A DNA stretch of 64,000 bases from a bacterium HR33 (GCA_002923375.1 BEIJ01000002.1:310001-374000); one strand, 5' to 3'. Positions 6,638 to 15,363 are shown, numbered from the stretch's first letter. Notes: generated from the sequence alone by a model not told the origin. A program made the numbers and translations.

Positions 6638-9544
6638 ATGAGGCCTACTGGAAAACAACGGGAGGCGATCGAAGCCCCACTCGGCCCGGTGCTGGTTCTG
6701 GCCGGTCCCGGTGCGGGTAAGACCTTTTGCCTGATCGGCAGAATCGAGTTTCTAATCAGCAAGTTAGGGTTCGAGCCGCAGCGGATCTGTGCGGTCACCT
6801 TTACCAACAGAGCCGCGGAAGAGATCGACCACCGCTTGAGGGCCGCCATCGGTTTCCGTGCAGCCGACGTCACCCGCGGCACTCTGCACGCCCTGTGCGC
6901 TTCGGTATTGCGCGAGTGGTCTCGGGAAGTGGGACTCCCCAGAAGCTTCGGGATCGCGGACGAGGACTATCAGCGCCAGCTGCTACTGCGCCTTCGCGTA
7001 CCTTCGCGCCGGCACAGTCAGGTTCTCACGCTTTTTGGCCGCCGCCGTCTGGAGAACTACCGGCTCACCGAGGGAGACGAGCGGCTGTTCCGGCGCTATG
7101 TGGAAGCCCTCAGGGAAAACCACATGGTCGATTTCGACGATCTCGTTTCTTTGACCTCCCAGCTGTTGGAGAGCTCACCGGGAGCGGCGGAGCAGCTGGC
7201 ATCGCGTTGGGACTACATCCTGGTGGATGAGTTCCAGGACTTGGATCCGGCCCAGTATTCCATAATCAAACGCCTGGCGTTACCTCACAGAAACGTCTTT
7301 GCCGTGGGGGATGACGAGCAGTCAATTTTTTCTTGGCGGGGTGCACATCCCGACCTGCTGAAAGCGTTCCAGCGCGATTTCGAGATCGCCCGTCCCATAG
7401 TCTTAGACCGGAATCTTCGCTGCGCCCGCCAAATCTTCAGCGCCGCCCGGAGGCTGGCGGACGCCAATCCGCCGCTTTTCAGCAAACAGATAACAGCCGA
7501 AAAAAGATCGGACTACTCGGTGAGCGCCTACGTCTTTGCCGACGAGCAGCGCGAGGCTGAGTGGATCGTGTCCGATATTTTGGCGGACCGGCAGCGGTCG
7601 GGCCTGGATTGGGGGGAGTACGCGGTGCTGTTCCGGAAGCACGAAACAGGCGGCGAGCTGGAGCAGAGGTTTGTGCGAGCCGGGATCCCCTGCCGCATGG
7701 CGCGCCGGCGCGCTCTCAGCGACGACCCGGTGATCGGATGGGTTGCTGCAGCTCTTAGAGTCCTCCTCAACCCGGCGGACGACACCGCGGTGGAGGCCTG
7801 GGCGGCGAAGATGCTGCCCGCCGCATTGCTGGAGAGGATCAGGTCCGAGGCGGCGAGGCGGAAACTTTCCTTTGCCGCCGCGGTGCGCCACCACGCGAGA
7901 AACTCGCCGCGACAGGCACCGGAGACCAGACACTGCTGGCGTTTGGTTTACCAGCTGGAGAACCTGCAGGCGATTTACCGCAGCCACCAGACTCTCGAAG
8001 GTTTGATTTCCGATCTGCTCCTCCAGCGTACCGGCGCCTACCGCAACCGGTTGGAGGAGGCCTATCGCGACCTCTCTGATCCGGCGGCGGATCTGTCGGC
8101 CGTAGCCTTGTGCGAGAAGCTGAAGGCGGCCGTCGCTCGAGATGCGCGCGTGTGGGTGGAGCCCATGAAGGGATTGGGGATCGCCCTCCACGGCCTGCTC
8201 TTCAATGCCGGCTTGAGTTCGGCGAGAATTCTGGGACCGAAGGAAGTCCCTCACCCCGACGATGTGCTGGTTCGCAGTTCGGATGGAGGGCCCCTGGGCC
8301 TACCAGTCACGCTGTTCAAAGCCCTACAGCTCCTGCACGCTCCCGCTCCGGATCAGGGTTTAAAAGACTTCGTAGCGTTTGATCTGGAGACCACCGATCT
8401 CGATCCCGAAACCTGCGAGATCGTGGAGCTTGCTGCGGTGCGCGTCCGGGACGGCCGCGTGGTGGATCGGTTTCACTCCCTGGTGCGGCCGAAAGGTCCG
8501 GTATCGGCTCTGGCCGCCAAGCTTCACGGTTACTCGGCGGAAGATCTCGCCGGCGCTCCGGATTTTGCCGCGGTGTGGCCGCAGTTCAGGGCTTTCGCGG
8601 GATCGGATCTCCTCGTCGCCCACAACGCGCACCGCTTCGATGTTCCCGTTCTGCGGCGGGCGGCGGAGGGCTGCGGCAGCACGGACGATCTGGTTTTTTT
8701 CGACACTCTACCTTTGGCTCGTTCCCTGGTTCGGGGAAGTGCGAAGCTGGAGGAGCTCGCCGACCAATTTGGAATAGAGAAAGGAAGGGCGCATCGGGCG
8801 CTGGACGACGCGCTCACTCTGGCAGGCGTCGTGCGAGAGTTGGAACGCTTGAAGAACGAGCGATCCCGCAAGGCCGCACTCTCGAATCTGCTGGACTACT
8901 TGGCTCTGGCACTGGTTCTGGACGGCGTTACCCGTGATTCCGGCGGCGAAGCGGCCACTCTTCTGGAGCTGGGAGCGCGTTACGCCCTCGGCCGCTACAG
9001 CGATTGCCTGGAGACTTATGCCGAACAACGGGAGCACCTGGGTCTGGAGGACGCTCCTTCGCTGGATGAAGTCGTGGAGTCGCTAGGCGGGCGCAAGCTG
9101 ATGGAGCGGCTGCGGGCGGAGCGGGACCCTGCCAAGCTCTACCCCGAGGCCGTGGCCAGGTTGAACGCGCTGACAGAAGCAAGCCGGCGGGATTCTCTGG
9201 AAGAAAGCATCCGGCAGCTTCTGACCCTGGTTGCGCTGTCCACATCGGACGGGGCGGATCTGGCCCCGCACCGGGTGAACCTGCTCACCCTCCATGCAAC
9301 CAAAGGTCTGGAGTTTTCCCGGGTTTATATAGTAGGGGTAGAGGACTCTCAGCTCCCCGGCTGGCGCGCTCTGGCGGAAGATCTGCGGGGCGAGATCGAA
9401 GAAGCGCGGCGCCTGCTTTATGTGGGAATGACGCGAGCCAAGGACCGGCTGGTACTCACTCGGGCTCGTATGAGGAAGGGCCGCGATTCCGGCGGGAACA
9501 AATTTCTCGACGAGATCGGCGTTGTGCCGGTAGAGATAAGTTAG
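6638..9544 (+). CDS. UvrD/Rep-like superfamily 1 helicase with an internal DEDDh 3'-5' exonuclease domain
   Basis: A 968-residue protein that should unwind DNA 3'-5' and trim 3' ends. Walker A AGPGAGKT is at residues 22-29, the Q-motif-like TGKQREAIEA at 4-13, the DEFQD box at about 197-201, and VGDDEQSIFSWRGA at about 225-238. From residue 577 to about 745 there is a complete DnaQ-type exonuclease: FDLETTD (Asp, Glu), HNAHRFDVPVL (Asp) and HRALDDA (His, Asp). Helicase motifs resume with LLTLHATKGLEF and RRLLYVGMTRAKDR. The exonuclease therefore sits inside the helicase, in the 2B-like region between motifs IV and V, instead of being a terminal fusion. No neighbour suggests a dedicated partner. 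A role in repair or R-loop/3'-flap processing is inference. Confidence 0.92.
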   Translation: MRPTGKQREAIEAPLGPVLVLAGPGAGKTFCLIGRIEFLISKLGFEPQRICAVTFTNRAAEEIDHRLRAAIGFRAADVTRGTLHALCASVLREWSREVGLPRSFGIADEDYQRQLLLRLRVPSRRHSQVLTLFGRRRLENYRLTEGDERLFRRYVEALRENHMVDFDDLVSLTSQLLESSPGAAEQLASRWDYILVDEFQDLDPAQYSIIKRLALPHRNVFAVGDDEQSIFSWRGAHPDLLKAFQRDFEIARPIVLDRNLRCARQIFSAARRLADANPPLFSKQITAEKRSDYSVSAYVFADEQREAEWIVSDILADRQRSGLDWGEYAVLFRKHETGGELEQRFVRAGIPCRMARRRALSDDPVIGWVAAALRVLLNPADDTAVEAWAAKMLPAALLERIRSEAARRKLSFAAAVRHHARNSPRQAPETRHCWRLVYQLENLQAIYRSHQTLEGLISDLLLQRTGAYRNRLEEAYRDLSDPAADLSAVALCEKLKAAVARDARVWVEPMKGLGIALHGLLFNAGLSSARILGPKEVPHPDDVLVRSSDGGPLGLPVTLFKALQLLHAPAPDQGLKDFVAFDLETTDLDPETCEIVELAAVRVRDGRVVDRFHSLVRPKGPVSALAAKLHGYSAEDLAGAPDFAAVWPQFRAFAGSDLLVAHNAHRFDVPVLRRAAEGCGSTDDLVFFDTLPLARSLVRGSAKLEELADQFGIEKGRAHRALDDALTLAGVVRELERLKNERSRKAALSNLLDYLALALVLDGVTRDSGGEAATLLELGARYALGRYSDCLETYAEQREHLGLEDAPSLDEVVESLGGRKLMERLRAERDPAKLYPEAVARLNALTEASRRDSLEESIRQLLTLVALSTSDGADLAPHRVNLLTLHATKGLEFSRVYIVGVEDSQLPGWRALAEDLRGEIEEARRLLYVGMTRAKDRLVLTRARMRKGRDSGGNKFLDEIGVVPVEIS

Positions 9545-9611
9545 AGGGCGTTCCCCGGGCCCGTGCTCGGGAGATATCTTTGCGAATGGGTCGAGATCGC
9601 GAGGCGGTTCT

Positions 9612-11732
9612 ATGAGCGGTATTCTGCGTCCTTGGGCGCTGTGCGCTGCCTGGTTGCTTGCAGTCCCGGTACAGCTCCAATCCCAGGAGCGCTTTACTCT
9701 CGAACAAATTCTCAAGGCCCCGTTTCCGTCGGAGCTGGTGGCCGCGGCCAAGGTTGACAAGGTGGCGTGGGTACAAAATGCCGAAGGCGTAAGAAACATC
9801 TGGGTCGCCGGCGGCCCCGCGTATCAGGGAGTACAAGTCACCCGGTACGGAGAGGACGACGGCCAGGAGATTTCGGCTTTGGAGTTCACGCCGGACGGCC
9901 GGGGCTTGGTTTACGTGAGAGGAGGCGGGCCGAACCGCCAGGGCGAGATTCCCAACCCCACCAGTGACCCGCAGGGGGCGGAACAGGCTATCTGGCTGGT
10001 GTGGCTGGAGGGGCCGAACGCGGGAGCGCCCCGCAAATTGGCCGAGGGGAGTTCGCCCGCGGTATCGCCGAAAGGAGACCAGGTCGTGTTTCTGCGCCGG
10101 GGACAGGTCTGGTCGGTTTCGCTCATAGATTCGGCGCCCGCCAAGCAGCTTTTCACCATCCGGGGATCGGCTGGCTCCCTGGAGTTCTCCCCCGACGCTT
10201 CCGCGCTGGCTTTCGTGAGCAACCGCGGGGACCACTCCTTTATAGGTGTGTACGAGTTTCGGTCCCAGCGGCTGCGTTATCTCGATCCTTCGGTGGATCG
10301 CGACCGCAATCCGGTTTGGTCGCCGGACGGAAGAAGGATCGCCTTCATCCGAGTGCCCAATTTCCGCGATCAGCTTCCTTTCATGCCGCGCCGGGAGGGA
10401 CTCCCTTGGTCAATCCGCGTGGTAGATGTGAGAACCGGCGAGGCGCGGGAAGTGTGGAAGGCCGCGGAGGGGAAGGGAAGCGTGTTTCAGGGGATCGCCG
10501 GGGGCCGGCAGCTTTTCTGGGGAGCCAACGATCGCCTGGTCTTTCCCTGGGAGCGAACCGGCTGGCTGAACCTGTACTCGGTCTCGGTGCGCGGAGGTCC
10601 CGCAACGCATCTTACGCCGGGCGAGTTCGAGGTGGAGCATGTAACCCTCACGCCGGACGGGCGCGAGGTGGTTTACTCTTCCAATCAGGGCGACATCGAC
10701 CGCCGGCATCTGTGGCGGGTGCCGGTATCCGGAGGGCGTCCCCAGCCGGTCACTGCCGGTCGTGGGATCGAATGGTCTCCGGTGGTGACCGCAGACGGCA
10801 CGATCGCCTTTTTCGCTTCCGACGCCCGGACACCGGCCCATGCCGAAGTTCTGGTGAACGGGACCAGAAAGGCGCTCGCTCCGGGCACCATGCCGGCCGA
10901 TTTTCCCTCGCGCCTTCTGGTGGAGCCCACTCAGGTAATTTTCTCCGGCGCAGACGGGATGAAGATTCACGGGCAGCTCTTTCTCCCCGCCGATCTGAAG
11001 CCCGGCGAGAAGCGGCCCGCAGTGCTTTTCTTTCACGGCGGGTCTCGCCGCCAGATGCTGCTCGGCTTCCACTATTTGGGGTATTACCACAACGCCTACG
11101 CGTTGAATCAGTACTTGGCGAGTCAGGGGTACATAGTCCTCTCGGTGAACTACCGCAGCGGCACCGGTTACGGCCTGGAGTTCCGCGAAGCTCTGAACTA
11201 CGGAGCGAGGGGAGCGAGCGAGTTCAACGACGTGTTGGGTGCGGGACTTTATCTCAGAAGCAGGCCCGACGTGGATCCCGAGCGAATCGGCCTGTGGGGT
11301 GGTTCCTATGGAGGTTATCTCACCGCTTTGGGTCTGGCGCGGGCGTCCGATCTTTTCGCCGCCGGAGTCGATCTGCACGGGGTTCACGACTGGAACCAAG
11401 TCATCAGGAACTTTGTGCCTAGCTACGATCCGCAGCAGCGGGCCGAGGTGGCTCGGTTGGCTTTCGAATCGTCGCCCATGGCCTGGGTGGACGGCTGGCG
11501 CTCGCCGGTGCTGGTGATTCACGGCGACGATGACCGGAACGTTCCCTTCAGCGAGACCGTGGACTTGGTTGAGGCGCTGCGGCGCAGGGGAGTGGAAGTG
11601 GAGCAGCTGGTGTTCCCGGACGAGGTCCACGGCTTCCTTTTGCACCGGAGCTGGCTTGCGGCTTACCGGGCGGCGGCGGACTTTTTCGACCGAAAGCTTA
11701 AAGCCAAGCCCACGGCGGCGAATTCTAAGTAG
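9612..11732 (+). CDS. Secreted S9-family prolyl oligopeptidase/dipeptidyl-peptidase-like serine peptidase
   Basis: A 706-residue exported peptidase. A signal peptide (about 1-24, ending LQSQ) is followed by a beta-propeller with repeated LxFTPDG, LEFSPDA and PVWSPDGRRIAF blades (roughly residues 40-430). The C-terminal alpha/beta-hydrolase domain carries nucleophile Ser565 in GGSYGG, acid Asp in IHGDDDRN (about 640) and His673 in EVHGF. This is the DPP IV/acylaminoacyl-peptidase arrangement, which cleaves short peptides entering the propeller tunnel. The start ATG at 9612 follows GAGGCGG. The next gene begins 70 bp downstream and behind a leader hairpin, so the two may be transcribed together. 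Confidence 0.93.
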   Translation: MSGILRPWALCAAWLLAVPVQLQSQERFTLEQILKAPFPSELVAAAKVDKVAWVQNAEGVRNIWVAGGPAYQGVQVTRYGEDDGQEISALEFTPDGRGLVYVRGGGPNRQGEIPNPTSDPQGAEQAIWLVWLEGPNAGAPRKLAEGSSPAVSPKGDQVVFLRRGQVWSVSLIDSAPAKQLFTIRGSAGSLEFSPDASALAFVSNRGDHSFIGVYEFRSQRLRYLDPSVDRDRNPVWSPDGRRIAFIRVPNFRDQLPFMPRREGLPWSIRVVDVRTGEAREVWKAAEGKGSVFQGIAGGRQLFWGANDRLVFPWERTGWLNLYSVSVRGGPATHLTPGEFEVEHVTLTPDGREVVYSSNQGDIDRRHLWRVPVSGGRPQPVTAGRGIEWSPVVTADGTIAFFASDARTPAHAEVLVNGTRKALAPGTMPADFPSRLLVEPTQVIFSGADGMKIHGQLFLPADLKPGEKRPAVLFFHGGSRRQMLLGFHYLGYYHNAYALNQYLASQGYIVLSVNYRSGTGYGLEFREALNYGARGASEFNDVLGAGLYLRSRPDVDPERIGLWGGSYGGYLTALGLARASDLFAAGVDLHGVHDWNQVIRNFVPSYDPQQRAEVARLAFESSPMAWVDGWRSPVLVIHGDDDRNVPFSETVDLVEALRRRGVEVEQLVFPDEVHGFLLHRSWLAAYRAAADFFDRKLKAKPTAANSK

Positions 11733-11750
11733 CGCGTCGCTCTGAATCCC

Positions 11751-11802
11751 GAGGCGGGGCCTCTCCGTAGGATAGCGTTGGACCACCAAAGGAGAGGCCT
11801 CG
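11751..11802 (+). promoter_or_regulatory. Leader hairpin that occludes the ribosome-binding site, with a competing upstream hairpin
   Basis: The 12-base segment 11755-11766 (CGGGGCCTCTCC) can pair with 11791-11802 (GGAGAGGCCTCG) through 11 Watson-Crick pairs and one G-U, leaving a 24-base loop. The right arm contains the GGAGAGG Shine-Dalgarno site and ends at the base before the GTG start at 11803. A smaller hairpin, GAGGC-GGG-GCCTC (11751-11763), uses part of the left arm and would exclude the long stem. Such a layout fits translational control (thermosensor, protein or ligand binding). A simple transcription terminator is less likely because no T-run follows. Confidence 0.45.
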
Positions 11803-13053
11803 GTGTTTCGGTGCTCGGATTTTTGCTCGGGTTTTGTTCTGGCGCTGTGGTGCGCGCTAGCGGCGCCGGTTGCGGCTCAGGACCGGCAGGCTGCTCAAGA
11901 TACCGCTCCCGGCTGGTCGATCGACCTCGGCTACAAAGGCTTCGGACTCAGCCTCGGCAACTCGTCGCGCTGGAACGGCATTCGCATCAACTTGAGCGAC
12001 CGTGCTGTCCGGGCGGTAAACGGGCTCAATCTCACTTTTGGCGCTCCCAAGGAAAACCCCGTGGCGGTCTTTCGCGGCGCTGCTGTCGGGCTCGCTCCGG
12101 TAGGGAGGGATTTCTACGGTCTCAGTGTGGGGGTTCTGGGAGCTGTGGCCCATCGCTCGTTCAGCGGCGTTTCGATCGCAGGTCTGGGCCTGGTGTCCGA
12201 TGGGTCCATGACCGGGGTTAACGTAGCGGGCTTGGGCACTGTGGCCGATGGAGATATGATCGGTCTCAACCTAGCCGGCCTGGGGACGGTTGCCGACGGC
12301 CGGATGAGAGGGATCAACCTCGCGGGTCTGGGTGTGGTCGCCGAGGGTGGCATGGTGGGGATCAATCTTGCGGGGTTGGCGGCGGTTTCGGACGGAGGCT
12401 TGGCGGGGTTGAACGTAGCGGGGCTGGGCGTCGTCTCGGATGGCGACATGTGGGGGGCGAACGTAGCAGGCGTGGCTACAGTTTCCGACGGCAGGATGAC
12501 CGGGCTCAATCTGGGCGGGTTGGCGGTAGTGGCCGATGATAGAATGGCCGGGCTCAACGTTGGAGGTCTGGCGGCGGTTGCGGGCGATCGCATGAGCGGG
12601 ATCAATGTGGGAGGTGTTGCGGTGGTTGCTGAGGAGCAAGTGGGGATCTCGGCGGCCGGATTGGCCGTGGTAGCGGAATGGGGCGTAAAAGGAGCGGCGA
12701 TCGCCGGGCTTGCGGTTGTTGCCGGCGGCGGGCCGCTCGAAGGTTTGGCGGCGACGCTCGGTGTGGTGGAGAGCGGGACGGCGGTTTCGGGGTTTGCGGT
12801 TGCGGGTTATCGGATAAGGTCGCCTCGGGTTACGGGTTGGGCCGTGCCTTTGGCGACGCTCCAGGCGGTGGAGCTCAGCGGTGTTTCCATATCGGCCTAC
12901 AATCGTGTAACCGGAGTGCAGCGGGGTTTGACGATCGGCCTTCTCAATTACGCCCGGGAGCTTCATGGTGTTCAGGTGGGGGCGGTGAACATTGCGGGGA
13001 ACAATCGAGGATTGGCGCGGGTGCTGCCGGTGCTCAATCTCAATCTGAACTAA
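11803..13053 (+). CDS. Exported protein with twelve 16-residue Gly-rich repeats, probable beta-solenoid surface protein
   Basis: A 416-residue protein with a signal peptide (about 1-25, ending PVAAQ). It then has a lead-in domain (GYKGFGLSLG, GIRINLSDRAV) and twelve tandem repeats, residues about 121-311, of consensus xGxNxAGLGxVxDGxM. The C-terminal part (ISAYNRVTGVQRGLTIGLLNYA, then GVQVGAVNIAGNN) again has GLxIGLxN-like strands, as in barrel or solenoid repeat proteins. It resembles the LA_2272-type surface-repeat proteins annotated in other diderms, but that assignment is from memory. GTG start with GGAGAGG nine bases upstream, inside a leader hairpin. A decayed relative of its C-terminal part lies at 15364-15425. 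The function is unknown; exposure on the cell surface is inferred. Confidence 0.8.
   Translation: MFRCSDFCSGFVLALWCALAAPVAAQDRQAAQDTAPGWSIDLGYKGFGLSLGNSSRWNGIRINLSDRAVRAVNGLNLTFGAPKENPVAVFRGAAVGLAPVGRDFYGLSVGVLGAVAHRSFSGVSIAGLGLVSDGSMTGVNVAGLGTVADGDMIGLNLAGLGTVADGRMRGINLAGLGVVAEGGMVGINLAGLAAVSDGGLAGLNVAGLGVVSDGDMWGANVAGVATVSDGRMTGLNLGGLAVVADDRMAGLNVGGLAAVAGDRMSGINVGGVAVVAEEQVGISAAGLAVVAEWGVKGAAIAGLAVVAGGGPLEGLAATLGVVESGTAVSGFAVAGYRIRSPRVTGWAVPLATLQAVELSGVSISAYNRVTGVQRGLTIGLLNYARELHGVQVGAVNIAGNNRGLARVLPVLNLNLN
12163..12735 (+). repeat. Tandem 48-bp coding repeat, twelve units
   Basis: Twelve in-frame units of 48 bp (one is 45 bp) encode the 16-residue repeat of the preceding entry. The best-conserved units are the second to sixth, with TGVNVAGLGTVADGDM as a representative. 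Later units drift (Asn to Ala, Asp-Gly to Glu-Trp). Divergence between units at the DNA level is large, so this is an old array rather than a recent slippage expansion. Unit length and hydrophobic Leu/Val periodicity suggest one solenoid coil per unit. Confidence 0.85.
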
Positions 13054-13253
13054 AAAAGTCGAGTCCGGCGCTAAAAGTGCGGCTCTCCGGCTTGCCGCCA
13101 AGCCCGTACTGGCGCCCGCGTCTCTTGACACGGGGGGGGTAATGTAGATTCGGCATTGGACAAGCCAACGTTTTCTCGAGGTGCCTTTCTCGTCTAACCT
13201 GGCGGTACCCGATGCGGATCTAGGCAATTTCGACGGGGGGCAACCCAATTACG

Positions 13254-13883
13254 GTGATCGCGCCGTCGATGCAGTCCCGCGTCTTCACCAACATGTTGAA
13301 AAGCATCAGTAACTCGAGGGCGCTTCTCGGGTACAGCCGAGGGGGCATACGTGTTGCTGTCCACGCTGGTCCGGGTCCTGCTCCAGCATGGTACCGGAGT
13401 TTCTACGATGACATCGAGATCTGGGAGGTCGCGGTTTGGGGCTCGTATGGGAAATTCACGGCGGGCCACGAGTACGGACACGCGCTTCATGAGAAGGCGC
13501 TAGGCGGCAATGTGGCGGCGGGGTCTTGTCCCCGCGAGCACCGTCTCTCCATACAGTCCAACAGGAGGTGCGCCTTCTCCGAAGGGTTTGCCGATTTCCA
13601 CGCCGCGGTGACCATAGGGATGGGGGAAGAGCTCCCCTGGGAGGACTTGGACGGGATTATCCAGCGAGAGACTCTCCGTCCTGACGGAGTGGATCAGCTA
13701 ATCCATTGCTACGAGCGCACCACTGAGAATACCGACGGTCTGGAGTTCATACCTTCCTTGGACTCTCAGGGTAACGTCATTTACCTTTACGCAGTAGCTG
13801 TGGGGGGCGTGGGTATTGCACCCAGCGCCTGGAGCAGAGAGAATGTTTCCCGGATTTACAACTGGGATCTTTTCCGCCGTTAG
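13254..13883 (+). pseudogene. Remnant of a HExxH zinc metalloprotease fused to a duplicated segment
   Basis: The open frame holds GHEYGHALHEKALGG, a gluzincin-type zinc motif, and a downstream EGFADFHAA that supplies the third ligand. CPREH and RRCAFSEG contribute a cysteine pair. The N-terminus is broken: frame-shifted upstream sequence from about 13181 still reads as plausible protein (DADLGNFDGGQPNYGDRAVDA) in another frame. No signal peptide or good start is found; GTG 13254 is arbitrary. After YERTTENTDG the frame enters the 88-bp repeat (LEFIPSLDS...) and ends soon after. A short intact secreted protease cannot be excluded, but a frame-shifted, truncated gene fits better. Confidence 0.5.
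13740..13827 (+). repeat. 88-bp direct repeat, copy A
   Basis: Matches copy B (14418-14505) at 80 of 88 bases with no gaps. Both are open in the same frame and read LEFIPSLDSxGNVIYLYAVA followed by VGGVGIAPS. Six of the eight differences are silent third-position changes and the other two fall in one codon (Gln to Gly), so the segment was under protein-level constraint after duplication. Confidence 0.85.
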
Positions 13884-14376
13884 GTCTATTAGGCGCAGCG
13901 TTTTTGCGCTCGCTCTCTTAGGTTGTTTAGGCTGTAGCTCGCGTTCGGAACTCACGGTGGCAGTGACGGAGCACTCATTCAAGCCGGAAGGTTACGGCGG
14001 GTTGGTGGTGGAGGTTCGTACGGGTGGCCGGGCCTGGGTAATCCGCTCGACCGATTGGGTCCGGACGGCGTTCCTCCAATCCCCGCACGTGGTGCTCGAG
14101 GTTCCAGATGACGGATTGCTGGAAGTGTTTGTTCTTCTTGTTGCGAATGGTGATACCATTGCGAGGGGAGCAATCGACTTTGATTTAAAGCCTGCGTACG
14201 AGTGGTACGTGGACATCTCCCGCGGAGAGATCGATCCGCTCGGCACCTGTTTAGGGGCGTGTCAGGCCAGTCGTTCGTTCCCGATCAAGGCCTCGCACCA
14301 GCGGTCGCCGGCAGATTCTCTGTGGGTGGTGTGGGGAGGGATTCCGAAGTCGCAGGTGGGAAAGGGCGAGTCGTAG
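13843..14376 (+). CDS. Hypothetical lipoprotein
   Basis: A 177-residue protein with a basic N-terminus, a hydrophobic stretch and a lipobox (FALALLGC or LLGCLGC), so it is probably lipid-anchored. The mature part has alternating hydrophobic strands (LTVAVTEHSF, GLVVEVRTGGRAWVI, HVVLEVPDDGLLEVFVLL), suggesting a small beta-sandwich, and a GTCLGAC pair that could form a disulfide. ATG 13843 overlaps the preceding broken frame by 41 bases. It is the only frame in this accessory stretch that looks intact. No family recognised. Confidence 0.6.
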   Translation: MFPGFTTGIFSAVRSIRRSVFALALLGCLGCSSRSELTVAVTEHSFKPEGYGGLVVEVRTGGRAWVIRSTDWVRTAFLQSPHVVLEVPDDGLLEVFVLLVANGDTIARGAIDFDLKPAYEWYVDISRGEIDPLGTCLGACQASRSFPIKASHQRSPADSLWVVWGGIPKSQVGKGES

Positions 14377-14417
14377 TAGCGGGCCGCCGCGTCCCCGAGC
14401 TCTTGGTCTGCGAGCGG

Positions 14418-14505
14418 CTGGAGTTCATACCCTCCTTGGACTCTGGGGGTAACGTCATTTACCTTTACGCGGTGGCTGTAGGGGGCGTGGGTATCGCGCC
14501 CAGCG
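14418..14505 (+). repeat. 88-bp direct repeat, copy B
   Basis: Second copy of the segment at 13740-13827 (80/88 identical). Here it is joined in frame to the start of the broken outer-membrane barrel gene, where copy A is joined to the metalloprotease remnant. The two copies bracket the lipoprotein gene, as a duplication or recombination footprint would. Confidence 0.85.
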
Positions 14506-15185
14506 GCTTGAGTTCTCAATTCTGGCGGTCAGGCACTCGGCTTGCATCTGGTTGGAACTGCGTCGTCTACATACTGCTGGGTTCGATCTCTGCGCCTGCG
14601 GTCGCTCTCGGACAGACTTGGACGGTCATGGTGGGAGCAGGCGGTGCTCTTGTCCGCAGCGAGGGGTTCGCCTGGCCTGCGCTGGCACTGGAATCTGTGC
14701 CCGTGGTCTCGCTAGGATTGGAGGGCCGGCTGGCGCATTGGCTGGGGTTGCGCGGTGAGATCCGCTACACTCCCAAAGGCGGGGGTGCAGTCCGTCCGTG
14801 GTGCGGTGAGTGGCGTTTCGGCGACTGCCCCGACGATCCTTCCTTCAGGGCGCTCAGGCGGGTAGAGTCCCGCAACATGGAGTTGTTCTTACTGAATACT
14901 GTGTGGCCGGACGTAGCGCGCCCGGTATATATCTTGGCAGGGTTTATGTCGGCCGACACCTGCGGTGCAGTCAATCCGATCATTATGCTCTCCTCGTGCG
15001 GCGAGAACCTATGAGTCCTCAGCGGTTTCCTTGGTGTGGGATCCGGAGAAACATCGATGTGGGTTTCGGGGCGGGTGTGGGTGTCGAGGTTTCTCTAGTC
15101 GGCCAGCTTTTTAGAATCGAAGCGAGACATTCTCGGGGGGTTCTTATGATATCTCGACTACTCGGATCCTGGCCAGCACGTCTGG
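14418..15185 (+). pseudogene. Frame-shifted outer-membrane beta-barrel protein (PorT/OmpA-barrel-like)
   Basis: In one frame, after repeat copy B, a signal-peptide-like stretch (VVYILLGSISAPAVALGQ) leads into barrel-like strands: TWTVMVGAGGALVRS, VSLGLEGRLAHWLGLRGEIR, then MELFLLNTVWPD and VYILAGFMSADTCGAV. That frame stops at 15014. The adjacent frame from about 15006 continues the barrel with NIDVGFGAGVGVEVSLVGQ and IEARHSRGV, the usual last strands of small OMPs. The two halves form one domain split by a frameshift near 15010. No convincing start codon lies between the repeat and the signal-like region. The expected C-terminal aromatic strand is missing. Confidence 0.65.
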
Positions 15186-15363
15186 CCTTCGGTTACTACG
15201 GTAACTCTGGCGTATGCCTGGATACCCTAGATTTGGCTCACCGCTGCTGGTGCCGCGCTGGCTGGGTAAGAGCAGCTCGGGATCCCAGTAGCCTCCTTGC
15301 CTGTGGTGGCGCTTGGGCCCGTAAGAGGACCCGATCCCAGCGCTTTCAGTAGTTTCCCAAACC

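Noticed and set aside
10410-11789. 459-codon open frame opposite the S9 peptidase
   Set aside because: The opposite frame has complete S9 catalytic motifs and a signal peptide; this one has low-complexity Arg/His/Pro composition.
12163-12735. Tandem 48-bp units as a CRISPR-like array
   Set aside because: Units are contiguous without spacers, in frame, and encode a coherent protein repeat.
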